64,000 nucleotides of DNA from contig CAZFSM010000004.1 in NCBI GenBank assembly GCA_964521625.1, positions 1 through 64,000 on the forward strand. Reading direction: 5' to 3'. How positions within the stretch are numbered: position 1 is the first letter of the stretch; every line of letters starts with the position of its first letter. Position numbers and translations under genes: made by a program. The DNA is from UBA1444 sp964521625. GTDB lineage: Bacteria > Bacillota > Negativicutes > UBA1444. The notes under the pieces were generated by a model, which was given only the letters and a program-made list of their open reading frames with translations, was not told where the DNA came from and made no database searches. This document shows, piece by piece, positions 50,129 to 58,442 of the stretch.

Positions 50129-51058
50129 TTATCTCACGCCTTGCAGGAATCCATTGTTTGCCGAAGGCACTGCCAGGAAAATCAGGGCGCAATCTACATA
50201 ATCGCCGGTTTGCAGGATGACAACCAAATCGAAATTGCCACCATCGCCTGCTATGTAGGAAAAGTTGGGATACGCCAAGCCGGAAGTGGTAATATAATTG
50301 GGCACCTGCACATTGACATTTGTTGCTTTACCATTATTAAACCCTGCTCGAGTAGTAGTGTTTGCCAATTTTTGTGTTATCGGTTTCCAGGCATTTACGC
50401 TACCGCCGCCTTGGACTTGCGACGCTTGAACTGTCAAAAAATGTGTAACATTGGTCCCTTTTGTCATGTCAGTCTGCCAGCCATAGTTATTGGTTCCATC
50501 GCCAAAACTCAGGGCGGTTGCCGGATTCCCCCCACTATTGAACCCCGACGATGAAGTCGCGAAAAAATCGAGAGCTACCGTTTTATTGCCAGTACCTGCC
50601 TGACTATTGAACACAAGTTGCACCGGATTGGAAACATAAGTGTTTGGAGGCGAGCTGATCGCGTTATCCAACTTCCAGACGTTTTGCAATGCGGCCAGAT
50701 TGAGATGGATTGAATGATAGGCGAAGGCAGCATTGCTTTTGGCCGAAGGACTCCAGCCTTTGCCGTTAATCCCTGGCAGTGGGCCGGACGCCAAAGACAC
50801 TGACGAATCAATCATCCCTTTAAGGAGCTGCGTTCCCGCGGGCTGGTTCATGCCAATGGAAATATCCCAGGGGGTCATGTTGATAATATCGAGGGTTCCC
50901 AATGTATTGGCAGTGGGAGATGGCCAACCACTACTTTTATAGCCGGCGCTTTGATTGTAGGCGATCACGCTGGCATAAGGGGCCGCCGCAAAAGCAACGC
51001 CGCCAACCGCCGACAGGAATAACAAAAGAGTAAAGACTCCAATCGTTCTTTTCAACAT
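50129..51058 (-). CDS. Exported protein, family A copy 2 (unknown)
   Basis: 309 residues with a clear signal peptide (MLKRTIGVFTLLLFLSAVGG, cleavage near VAFAAA). The mature part is Gly/Ser/Asn/Thr-rich and predicted beta: YASVIAYNQS, LDIINMTPWDISIG, FAYHSIHLNLAALQNVWKL, ALSFGDGTNNYGWQTDMT and DLVVILQTGDYVD. It ends PSANNGFLQGVR. It is a clear paralog of the protein at 53704-54729 (shared INMTPW.ISIG, FGDGTN.YGWQ, NNGFL end). I recognise no family. The second ATG is preferred because GAGG then lies 8 bases away. It is the last gene of the run. Confidence 0.75.
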   Translation of the reverse strand: MLKRTIGVFTLLLFLSAVGGVAFAAAPYASVIAYNQSAGYKSSGWPSPTANTLGTLDIINMTPWDISIGMNQPAGTQLLKGMIDSSVSLASGPLPGINGKGWSPSAKSNAAFAYHSIHLNLAALQNVWKLDNAISSPPNTYVSNPVQLVFNSQAGTGNKTVALDFFATSSSGFNSGGNPATALSFGDGTNNYGWQTDMTKGTNVTHFLTVQASQVQGGGSVNAWKPITQKLANTTTRAGFNNGKATNVNVQVPNYITTSGLAYPNFSYIAGDGGNFDLVVILQTGDYVDCALIFLAVPSANNGFLQGVR

Positions 51059-51109
51059 CGACATTTCCTCGCTTTATCATTTATTTTCCGTTTCAATGCA
51101 CGATCTTGA

Positions 51110-52642
51110 TTACCGGGCTAGTTTGGCGAGGTATGGCGCGATCGCCGGCAGCTCTTTGCTATGATTTTCAAAAATGGCTTTCAATTCGCTGTGAATGTTG
51201 TTCATCGCGTTCGGATCATTTTTTGCCTGCTTATAGGCGCCGCGAACACCAAACAGTTCAACAATCTTCTTCGCATCCTGCGGATGATTTTTGGCAATGG
51301 CTGTTAGAATGGCGAGAATTTTGGCCGAATCTTGCGCTTCTTCCTTCGTGGGAACATATTTCGCCGTTGCAGAGGCTGGCGCTGTGTGTTTGTTGGCCCA
51401 GTTGATGTATTGTTGTACCTGGTTTGATGCATATACAGCTTCGTTGACCACTGCCACGATCAGCGTATCGACCGAGCCATGTTCCCCTGCCAATGTACCG
51501 GCGGGATATTGCCGCCAGGTTGTAATCAACACGGTATTTTGCTGCTCCAGCGGCAAGCTTGCGGCAGCTGCATTAGCAGGTTGCACTTGATACGTCAGGG
51601 AATCCGGATAAGGCAACTCAGCATTTGCGACCGGCGCCAGCTGGAATACAGCCGGCGTGGTGGAACTGGTCACCGATCCGGTTGCCGAGACAAATACTCC
51701 CGCATTCGTTGCCGGATAAGGCAGATTTGAAGTGGCTGGTCCATCAGACATCCCGCTGATCATGCCGGGGATGCCGGTGGCGATGGCCGCCAGAGCAATG
51801 GGATCATCAAAAGCGATGAGTGTCGTAACATCCACTATAACATTGAGGATCGTATTCAGCGTATCCAGCAAGGAAGATTGCTGCGGCGGAACATAGCCGC
51901 TAGTACCGCGGCCCAGGCTGTTGATGTTGATATTATAAGTGGCTGATGTTTGTCCATTTGTGATTAAACTCATATTGATCGTACTGGTGGATGGAGCGGT
52001 TGCGCTTTGCGAATAGGCATCGCCGGAGTAATAAGGTGCTGTGATCTTGCCGGCATCACCATCCGGAGCACCGCCAAGCGAAGTAAAGCCTGACCCCGCT
52101 GCGGCGCCCTTGTTATTCAAATTGCTCATGGCCACCCATTGTGTAAAACCATAATTGGTACCGTTTGTATTGAGGGTCCAGGCAGGAAACAGCGTAAACA
52201 GGTTCATATAACTGTTGTTTTTATTCCAGGTCACGGTATCAATCGGCGTGACGGTTCCTTTGATCGTGGCTGGTTGGGCCAGCGGCGCAACACTGGTTAC
52301 GACCGGCATTAAGGACGAAGGCGAAGGCGGAGTTGAGTTGGGCATAATATTGGCGATCTGTGACGTCACCCCACTGCTATTGGGGTAATAGACACCCGAC
52401 CATCCCGCCGCGATCGGAAATCCTTGGCTTTGGTAGGTAGACCCCTGATCATTGGAAATCGTTAGATTGATTGGTGACTGGGTCAAGTTGAGCAAAATTG
52501 TCGGCAAGACTCCATAGGTCTGCAACTGCATGGCTGTGCCGGCAGCAGGCGCCGCCAGACCGGTTACGGGGCCTGCAACAAGACTGACCGCCAAAATCAC
52601 AGGCATAGCAATTTTGAATAGGGTTCCGCTGAACAAATACAT
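51110..52642 (-). CDS. Exported protein, family B copy 2 (unknown)
   Basis: 510 residues with an N-terminal signal peptide (about 1-31; LAVSLVAGPVTGLAAPA). The first domain is beta-rich and begins VLPTILLNLTQSPINLTISN and GVYYPNSSG. A middle region has a hydrophobic helix pair (about 265-305, LLDTLNTILNVIVDVTTLIA). The last 90 residues are helical: PTKEEAQDSAKILAILTAIA, ELKAIFENHSKELPAIAPYL. It is a paralog of 54775-56328 along its whole length. Ribosome site GGGAGG. No known family; the middle hydrophobic stretch could insert in membranes, which is a guess. Confidence 0.75.
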   Translation of the reverse strand: MYLFSGTLFKIAMPVILAVSLVAGPVTGLAAPAAGTAMQLQTYGVLPTILLNLTQSPINLTISNDQGSTYQSQGFPIAAGWSGVYYPNSSGVTSQIANIMPNSTPPSPSSLMPVVTSVAPLAQPATIKGTVTPIDTVTWNKNNSYMNLFTLFPAWTLNTNGTNYGFTQWVAMSNLNNKGAAAGSGFTSLGGAPDGDAGKITAPYYSGDAYSQSATAPSTSTINMSLITNGQTSATYNININSLGRGTSGYVPPQQSSLLDTLNTILNVIVDVTTLIAFDDPIALAAIATGIPGMISGMSDGPATSNLPYPATNAGVFVSATGSVTSSTTPAVFQLAPVANAELPYPDSLTYQVQPANAAAASLPLEQQNTVLITTWRQYPAGTLAGEHGSVDTLIVAVVNEAVYASNQVQQYINWANKHTAPASATAKYVPTKEEAQDSAKILAILTAIAKNHPQDAKKIVELFGVRGAYKQAKNDPNAMNNIHSELKAIFENHSKELPAIAPYLAKLAR

Positions 52643-52688
52643 GCACGATTCCTCCCTTTTTCTTTCAACTGTTCCTGTAGCACGCCTG

Positions 52689-53657
52689 CTATTTCACTTC
52701 AATGGTCCGTTCCAGTGAATCCAGCCAGGTTTTGTCGCTGTGCCGGAAAGTTTTGATCACAACTTTGTCTGGATACAGGTACAGTGAATTCGTCCAGATT
52801 ACTTCCCGGTTCAGATCCGGATTTTGAATGTTGTGGACTCGTCCGTCATACAGATTGATTGGCGAATCAAAATCTTTGTTGGTCGCCGGTGTATGTGTAT
52901 GACCTGACACCCACATGAAGACCTGGGGGTTCTGGCGAAGCAAATCCCTGATATCAGTTTCCGGCTGGGCAATAAATGAAGGTGTGTTGATATAGCTGTT
53001 ATAATTGGTCAACGTTCCGGCCAGCGGCGCATGAGCAAAGATAATCGTAGGGCGGTTTGGATGTTTTGCCAGCACGCCAGCCAACCAGTTCATTTGCGCC
53101 TGAGAAAACTGACAAAGCACCTTCGAGTCAAGGCTGTCCGTAGATAAGAACACCAGCAGATAACGACCGGACTCTTGGGTATAATACAATTGTTGCTGAT
53201 TGAATTCCCGTTTGAATCGTTCCAGCTTAGCGTGGCGCTCTTCTGAATTGCCGCGGATAAATTTAAACTCGGGATCGCGGCCGATATAAATATAATCATG
53301 GTTTCCCGTGATAGCCGAAACAGGTTTATTCAATTTACCAAAGAATGCTTTGGCTGCCGCATATTCGGCTTCCGTGCCGTAAGAACCGAGCAAATCACCG
53401 GTAGCAACAATCCGGTTGACATCCTCCCATGCATTGATGTCGGAGATGATGCTCTGCTTGGCAGCCATAATTCGCTGCTCCTTGGCAGGGTCTGGCGTTT
53501 CGCGCGGCACGAATGGGAAGTGGGCATCGGACAGGATCAGGATGCGTTGATATGTAGCTGGCTCGGCCCAGCCGCTGGCAGGTCCCAGCCAACTGCAAAA
53601 AACTACAGCGACTGCAATGATGGACAAGACAATTTTTCTGTCGATTATATTCCGCAT
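52689..53657 (-). CDS. Exported calcineurin-like metallophosphoesterase
   Basis: A 322-residue phosphoesterase with a signal peptide (about residues 1-30, ending SGWAEP). The di-metal motifs are complete and in order: ILSDAHFPF, VATGDLLGSYG, AITGNHDYIYIG, IIFAHAPLAG and WVSGHTHTPA. It should act outside the inner membrane on phosphomonoesters or diesters. It sits between the two copies of the A/B gene pairs and is probably co-transcribed with them. I use the ATG at 53657 (GGGGAG upstream) rather than the TTG one codon before. Confidence 0.87.
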   Translation of the reverse strand: MRNIIDRKIVLSIIAVAVVFCSWLGPASGWAEPATYQRILILSDAHFPFVPRETPDPAKEQRIMAAKQSIISDINAWEDVNRIVATGDLLGSYGTEAEYAAAKAFFGKLNKPVSAITGNHDYIYIGRDPEFKFIRGNSEERHAKLERFKREFNQQQLYYTQESGRYLLVFLSTDSLDSKVLCQFSQAQMNWLAGVLAKHPNRPTIIFAHAPLAGTLTNYNSYINTPSFIAQPETDIRDLLRQNPQVFMWVSGHTHTPATNKDFDSPINLYDGRVHNIQNPDLNREVIWTNSLYLYPDKVVIKTFRHSDKTWLDSLERTIEVK

Positions 53658-53703
53658 CAATATTCTCCCCTCTTGCTACAGAAGCTTGATTTTCAAGCCA
53701 AAC

Positions 53704-54729
53704 CTATTGCTTTAAAAATCCATTGTTTGAGTTGGGTACCGCCAGGAATAACAGCTGCATGTCGGTATAGCCGCCAGCCTGAATGATAACCACTAGGTCC
53801 AGATTCTGGCCATCGCCTGCCACGGCGGAAAAGTTGGGGTAAACCAGGCCAGAAATATTGAGATACTCGGGTGCAAGCACAGTGGTCCCCGGCGCCGATC
53901 CGTCCTTGCCAGTGAACGATTGCTGCCCACCCAGTTTAGCAACGATCGGTTTCCAGCTCTTCAGACCGGTCGAACTTTGCCCTTGCAACGCCTGCAGTGT
54001 GAGAAAATGGGTGGTGTTTTTGCCAACGGTGCTCCCTGGCACCATTTCAAAACTCTGCCAGCCGTAACTGTTGGTTCCGTCACCAAAGCTGAGGGTTGTT
54101 CCGGGGTACATATCTTCGTACATGCCCTGGAAAAATACAACATTGAACCCGACTGTGGAAGTTGCGGAAAAGTTCAGCGCAACAGTATTGTTTCCCTGAC
54201 TGAAAGAGGAACTGTTGAAAATAATCGGCACCGTTTCATAATATACCGTTTCTGAGTAATTCGGCGTATTACTGTTTTTCGACCCCGAGACTTTATTCTT
54301 CAGCGACCAGGCATTGTTCAGATTGCTCAGTGCAATTTGGAAGGAATGAAAGGCAAATCCACCGCCGAAGCCTGAAATGGACGGTGCGGGGTTATTGGGG
54401 TTCCAGGCTGTCTTATTATTGTTAAAACCAGCCAACCAAAGCGATGTGAATTTTTGACTCGAGGTCGTCATTCCCTGCAGCATCGCAGTCCCGGCCGGTC
54501 CGGGTCCGATGGAAATGTTCCAGGGGGTCATGTTGATAATGTCGAAAACGCCTAGTGTGGAAACTTCGGGTTTGCTCTGGTTGATGTTGTTCTGGTTATA
54601 AGCAACAATACTGGCGTAAGGCGCCGGTGTCGCTGTGGTTAGACTGGTTGTCTCCGCTGCCATAGCAATGCTGGAAAATGCCGTCACAATCAGCAACAGG
54701 GAACAAAGCAGGATATTTCGTTTTGACAT
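53704..54729 (-). CDS. Exported protein, family A copy 1 (unknown)
   Basis: 341 residues, signal peptide about 1-25 (LLCSLLLIVTAFSSIAMAAE). The mature part matches family A: YASIVAYNQNNIN, FDIINMTPWNISIGPGPAG, FAFHSFQIALSNLNNAWSLK, TTLSFGDGTNSYGWQSFEM, DLVVIIQAGGYTDMQLLFLA and the end PNSNNGFLKQ. Compared with copy 2 it has about 30 extra residues in loops. The 5' leader AGAGAGGAAATGGCAATG resembles the other copy's GCGAGGAAATGTCGATG, so the duplication included upstream DNA. The second ATG fits the ribosome site better. Function unknown. Confidence 0.75.
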   Translation of the reverse strand: MSKRNILLCSLLLIVTAFSSIAMAAETTSLTTATPAPYASIVAYNQNNINQSKPEVSTLGVFDIINMTPWNISIGPGPAGTAMLQGMTTSSQKFTSLWLAGFNNNKTAWNPNNPAPSISGFGGGFAFHSFQIALSNLNNAWSLKNKVSGSKNSNTPNYSETVYYETVPIIFNSSSFSQGNNTVALNFSATSTVGFNVVFFQGMYEDMYPGTTLSFGDGTNSYGWQSFEMVPGSTVGKNTTHFLTLQALQGQSSTGLKSWKPIVAKLGGQQSFTGKDGSAPGTTVLAPEYLNISGLVYPNFSAVAGDGQNLDLVVIIQAGGYTDMQLLFLAVPNSNNGFLKQ

Positions 54730-54774
54730 TGCCATTTCCTCTCTTTACAATTTATTTTTCCTTTTTCCTGTTGC

Positions 54775-56328
54775 CTATTTTTGCGCCAGCTTGCTCAGAT
54801 ACGGTTCAATCGCCGGCAGCGCTTTGCTGTGCTTTTCAAAAATGGCCTTTAATTCTTGATTCATTGTTTTGACAGCATTGGGATCGTGTTTCATTTTGTC
54901 ATAATTGCCGCGAATGCCGAAAATTTCCACGATATAGTTAGCGTCCTGCGGATTGTTTTTTGCCATCGCGGTCAAGATTCCTAAAATCTTCAGCGTATCC
55001 GCCGCTTGCGCCTTGGTCGGCTTGTATTTCGCCGCGCTACTCATGGCTGAGTTTGGCTGTTGATTAATATATTTTTGCACCTGGTTCGAGGCATAGACGC
55101 CATTATTCAGCACCGTGACAAACAGAGTGTCAGCTGAGTTGACATTCAGCTCCACACCGTAATTGTCCGCCGGTTTCTGCCGCCAGGTCGTAATCATCAC
55201 TGCATTTTGCTGGATTAACGGCAGTTTTGCGTATGTTCCGTCAGCACCCTGTACTTCATAGATCAACGACTGGCTATCTCCTTCATAGGCAACCAGCTTT
55301 TCACCGTTGGTGTCGCTAAAAGTCGCTGTGGCTGAAACATTGATACCGGCGGATTTTGCCGGATAATTTGTATCGGTGGTAATATTGGCATTGGCGCTAC
55401 CATTCTGCACATCGGTAACGATACCATCAATCGTGGCCGGGATGCCGGCGATATAGTCGGCAATCCCCAGGGGATCGCCACTCGCTATTGTGGCAACATC
55501 CGTTACAACATCAAGCACGCTATGCATCAGGCCCAATATCGACCAACCGTTGGCGCCACTAGGGACCTTGCCGGAGCTTGCGCCGCCCAAACTGTTGATG
55601 TTGATTTTGTAGGTGGCGGCTTGTCCGCCCGCTGGAAGCAAATTCAAATTGATTGATGTGGTTACCGGCGAATCGGCATTCAAAACATTGGCAGTCGTAT
55701 AATAGCCTTTTGCTGTGGAATCTTTGGCATCGGACCGTGGATAACCGGCCAGCGCATTAAAGGAATACGCTGCAGCGCCCAACGGTGTTCCTGGAGTTCC
55801 GGCAATGACTTCAAATTTGTTCATGGCGACGAACTGAACATTGGAGTAGGAAGCCGGCTTGGACCAGGAAGGAAAAACAGTGAACAGGCTCATCCAGTCA
55901 TAATTGTTGTTAACCGTGATATCGTAGGTCGATGCGGTTGACTGGGCAATGCTGGTAACCGCCGGCATCAGCGAAGCGGTTGTTGTCCCGTTGACCGCGG
56001 AGCTGGGGTTGACGATATTATTAAATGTAGCTGTGGCGCCGTTGCTCTGAGGATAATAAACCCCCGGCAAACCAGCTGCCAGTGGCAGGGCGGAACCGTA
56101 GTTCGTTGAATTGGTCGAAACATTAAAGTTGATCGGCGACTGGGTCAAATTCAGCACCACAACAGGCAAGCTTCCGTAGGTATTCAGCGCAACGGAGGTT
56201 GCGCTTGGCGGGTTGGACACAGGTAGCGGCGACGGCGGATCGGCTTGGACTACATTGCCGGAAACAAGGCTTAGCGCGAGAGCAATCGGCAGGGCAATTC
56301 TGAGAATGGTTTGTTTGCTAAAATACAT
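54775..56328 (-). CDS. Exported protein, family B copy 1 (unknown)
   Basis: 517 residues with a signal peptide (about 1-30, ALPIALALSLVSGNVVQADP). The beta-rich N-terminal domain has SLPVVVLNLTQSPINFNVST and GVYYPQSNG; the middle has LGLMHSVLDVVTDVATIASG; the C-terminal helical tail contains PTKAQAADTLKILGILTAMA and ELKAIFEKHSKALPAIEPYL. It is paralogous to 51110-52642. AGGAGGG precedes the ATG at 56328; 62 further upstream codons in frame lie in the leader and are rejected. It is the first gene after the internal promoter. Confidence 0.75.
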   Translation of the reverse strand: MYFSKQTILRIALPIALALSLVSGNVVQADPPSPLPVSNPPSATSVALNTYGSLPVVVLNLTQSPINFNVSTNSTNYGSALPLAAGLPGVYYPQSNGATATFNNIVNPSSAVNGTTTASLMPAVTSIAQSTASTYDITVNNNYDWMSLFTVFPSWSKPASYSNVQFVAMNKFEVIAGTPGTPLGAAAYSFNALAGYPRSDAKDSTAKGYYTTANVLNADSPVTTSINLNLLPAGGQAATYKININSLGGASSGKVPSGANGWSILGLMHSVLDVVTDVATIASGDPLGIADYIAGIPATIDGIVTDVQNGSANANITTDTNYPAKSAGINVSATATFSDTNGEKLVAYEGDSQSLIYEVQGADGTYAKLPLIQQNAVMITTWRQKPADNYGVELNVNSADTLFVTVLNNGVYASNQVQKYINQQPNSAMSSAAKYKPTKAQAADTLKILGILTAMAKNNPQDANYIVEIFGIRGNYDKMKHDPNAVKTMNQELKAIFEKHSKALPAIEPYLSKLAQK

Positions 56329-56351
56329 ACGAGACCCTCCTTTTATGTTCT

Positions 56352-56400
56352 GGTATCTGAGGTGAAAAGCAAACCCATACCGGGTAGCAGGATCTGCCCG
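56352..56400 (-). other. Two adjacent hairpins in the leader of family B copy 1
   Basis: On the minus strand CGGG..CCCG enclosing GCAG-ATC-CTGC is followed directly by GGTAT..ATACC, in the roughly 100-base leader. It does not match the c-di-GMP-I riboswitch core. It may be simple leader structure. Confidence 0.35.
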
Positions 56401-56433
56401 AGCCAGTGAAAGCACCAACATAAGCTTACTCTC

Positions 56434-56461
56434 ATTATACTGATACCCCCCATTTTTTGAA
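56434..56461 (-). promoter_or_regulatory. Candidate promoter inside the exported-protein cluster
   Basis: On the minus strand TTCAAA (56456-56461), a 16-base spacer and TATAAT (56434-56439). It lies after the terminator at 56529-56564, so the A/B/phosphoesterase genes may be expressed separately from the secretin genes. Confidence 0.5.
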
Positions 56462-56528
56462 CCCTCCCGGTAAAACAAGCACGTATTCGGGGAAAAATGA
56501 CAGGTTGTATCCAATATGAGAGCAGTTA

Positions 56529-56564
56529 CAAAAAGCGTTCCACCCGATTTGGGGAGAACGCTTT
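56529..56564. terminator. Hairpin terminator after the 57 kb gene
   Basis: AAAGCGTTC (56532-56540) and GAACGCTTT (56556-56564) form a 9-base-pair stem ending in A/T on both sides. It lies 20 bases after the stop of the gene at 56584-57285. Confidence 0.65.
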
Positions 56565-56583
56565 AAATCAGTCCGTGATAAGC

Positions 56584-57285
56584 TTATAGTAACTCAATGC
56601 GCAATCTTTCGTGAGCGTAAAATTCCATGATCCAGGAATCATAATCATTGTCTTTGATGGTAACAATCTTGTATGACGTTCGCATCGGCAGGTAAATCTG
56701 CAAATAATCGGTAGAAGCCACCGGAATGATTTGTTCAATGCCGTTTTTTTCATTCATGATGACGATTTTACCTGACCGCACAGTTTGCAGATACGTTTCG
56801 AACCAAATAAAGGCATTTCGATTCACCGTATAGGTCGTTTCCACATCGGTGCTTAAATCAAATTGTCTACTTTCTGACAGGTAGAAGGTTCGGGAGCTTT
56901 TGAACTCACGAATCATCGCCGGCAATCCGTATCCCGCATGACTGCGGATGGCATTGAAGTTCGCATAAAAATAGTAAACGCCACTGGTCAGATTTTTAAA
57001 TACCGCTTTGCCGGTTTTATCGGTGGTCGCGCTTCCTTTACTTCGCCCGGTAAAATCAGCTGTGATCGCATTGAGCGAAACCCCGCTGATCGGAGCGCCA
57101 TCCGCGTCCTGAAGTGTAACCGTCAATGATGGCAGTGGCTTCTTGTCCAGTTTTACCTCTTCCTTACCCGGCGCCTCTGCATAAACGCTGGACATGGCCA
57201 GTCCACAGTAAATAAGCGCAACCGCCAGGACAAGCAACAGGCTTCGCCGCCACGGTCTTTCACGCATTTTTTTTGCTATAATCAT
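56584..57285 (-). CDS. Exported protein with carboxypeptidase-regulatory-like beta domain
   Basis: 233 residues. A signal peptide or N-terminal anchor (LLLVLAVALIYCGLAMSSVY, about residues 16-36) precedes a beta-sandwich-like domain typical of SpaA/CnaB/CarboxypepD_reg folds: LTVTLQDADGAPISGVSLNA, then GSATTDKTGKAVFKNLTSG and VYYFYANF. The last 100 residues are beta-rich with many aromatics and match nothing I know. It lies between the secretin genes and the A/B pairs. GGAGGG precedes the ATG at 57285. It might be a periplasmic or surface accessory of the secretins. Confidence 0.7.
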   Translation of the reverse strand: MIIAKKMRERPWRRSLLLVLAVALIYCGLAMSSVYAEAPGKEEVKLDKKPLPSLTVTLQDADGAPISGVSLNAITADFTGRSKGSATTDKTGKAVFKNLTSGVYYFYANFNAIRSHAGYGLPAMIREFKSSRTFYLSESRQFDLSTDVETTYTVNRNAFIWFETYLQTVRSGKIVIMNEKNGIEQIIPVASTDYLQIYLPMRTSYKIVTIKDNDYDSWIMEFYAHERLRIELL

Positions 57286-57320
57286 CTTCACCCTCCACCG
57301 CATCATACGTTTGACGCCCT

Positions 57321-58442
57321 TCAGAACCCCTCCGGCAATATGCGTACCGAAACCGTAAGTACGCCAACCTTATGAGTAAGTTGTTTTGTTTTTTGGCTGA
57401 ATAAATATTTCAGATAAGGAATGTTCATCAACACGGGGATGCCGGTGACAGAAGTAGTTTCGGTATCGCCAGCGAAAACACCGACTACATACACACTACT
57501 ATCCGGCTTGACAAACCCCATCGTGGTAAGCGTCTTGGTCGAGAACTCTTTCGCTGATGAAGCGCCGACCTGAACCGTGCCGGTCACCAGGGCCATTTGC
57601 ATGAAAATGTCCAACCGAATCACGCTTTGCGATGGATTTTCCGCATTGTACTTCACAATCGTCGGCGTAATCTTTACATCGCTGCTGATTGTCTGGGATG
57701 TAAGCGTTGAATTTCCATTGCTGTCGGTAGTTTGAAGCGGCACAATCGTCTGGCTGAGTATTTCGCCCTGAATGCCATTGGGAGTATACAGATTACTACC
57801 CATGATGACCCGGCTCTTGGACAAAGACCGGGTCAGTTGCGCGTCAAATCCATAGAATCCGTTGGCAGGGGCAGCCAGGCCATACGCAACTGTATCAGTG
57901 ACTATCCCTGCGGTCTGCGTCACCCATTTTCCCTGAACCTTGTCATATACTGCATCCTTGCCGGTAACTGTTCGATTTAATGCACTAACACCCGCCGTCA
58001 AATTCCCGGTAATTGATGACCAGTCGATTCCCACCGTCTGGTTATTGGCAATATCCAACTCGCGCAGATAGGCTGAGATGATCAACCGATGCGGTCTGCC
58101 GCTTTCGGCCAGCAAGCCTTGCAGTTTGAGCGCCGCAGTCCTCAACCAATTTTCATCGGCGCCGGACAATAATATCATCGACGGCGCTCCCTTTGGCTGC
58201 AATAATGTCATGGTCATGTTGGCGAACTCCGGCATCTGTTGTAAAAAAGGCAATAACCCGGCCACCGCCTGTTCATTGCCGTGTAGGATCGGCAACATCA
58301 CCGTGCCATTCTCAACCACGATCTCTGCTGGTGGCTCCTGAGCCTGCGTTGGCGCTATAAATGCCCCCAACAGCAGCCAAACTATCAGAACGACTCGCAC
58401 CATGGTTGAGAATATTAACCCTGATTTTTGTTTAATAATCAT
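57321..58442 (-). CDS. Short secretin-core protein, copy 2
   Basis: 373 residues. After a signal peptide (about 1-35, IVWLLLGAFIAPTQAQ) comes one small alpha/beta N-domain (about 40-130), ending RPHRLIISAYLRELDIANNQ, the position of the usual RQVLIEA-type strand of secretins. The secretin core follows: TRSLSKSRVIMGSNLYTPNG, SQTISSDVKITPTIVK, then SVYVVGVFAGDTE and the signature GIPVLMNIPYLKYLFS, ending HKVGVLTVSVRILPEGF. Secretins form outer-membrane rings for type II/III/IV pilus or phage export; this one is short, with a single N-domain. The ATG at 58442 overlaps the upstream paralog by 11 bases. Confidence 0.75.
   Translation of the reverse strand: MIIKQKSGLIFSTMVRVVLIVWLLLGAFIAPTQAQEPPAEIVVENGTVMLPILHGNEQAVAGLLPFLQQMPEFANMTMTLLQPKGAPSMILLSGADENWLRTAALKLQGLLAESGRPHRLIISAYLRELDIANNQTVGIDWSSITGNLTAGVSALNRTVTGKDAVYDKVQGKWVTQTAGIVTDTVAYGLAAPANGFYGFDAQLTRSLSKSRVIMGSNLYTPNGIQGEILSQTIVPLQTTDSNGNSTLTSQTISSDVKITPTIVKYNAENPSQSVIRLDIFMQMALVTGTVQVGASSAKEFSTKTLTTMGFVKPDSSVYVVGVFAGDTETTSVTGIPVLMNIPYLKYLFSQKTKQLTHKVGVLTVSVRILPEGF

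Noticed and set aside
56329..56400. Possible c-di-GMP riboswitch in the leader of the family B gene.
   Set aside because: The GGCAAACC...GACGCAAAGC core is missing; only two simple hairpins remain.
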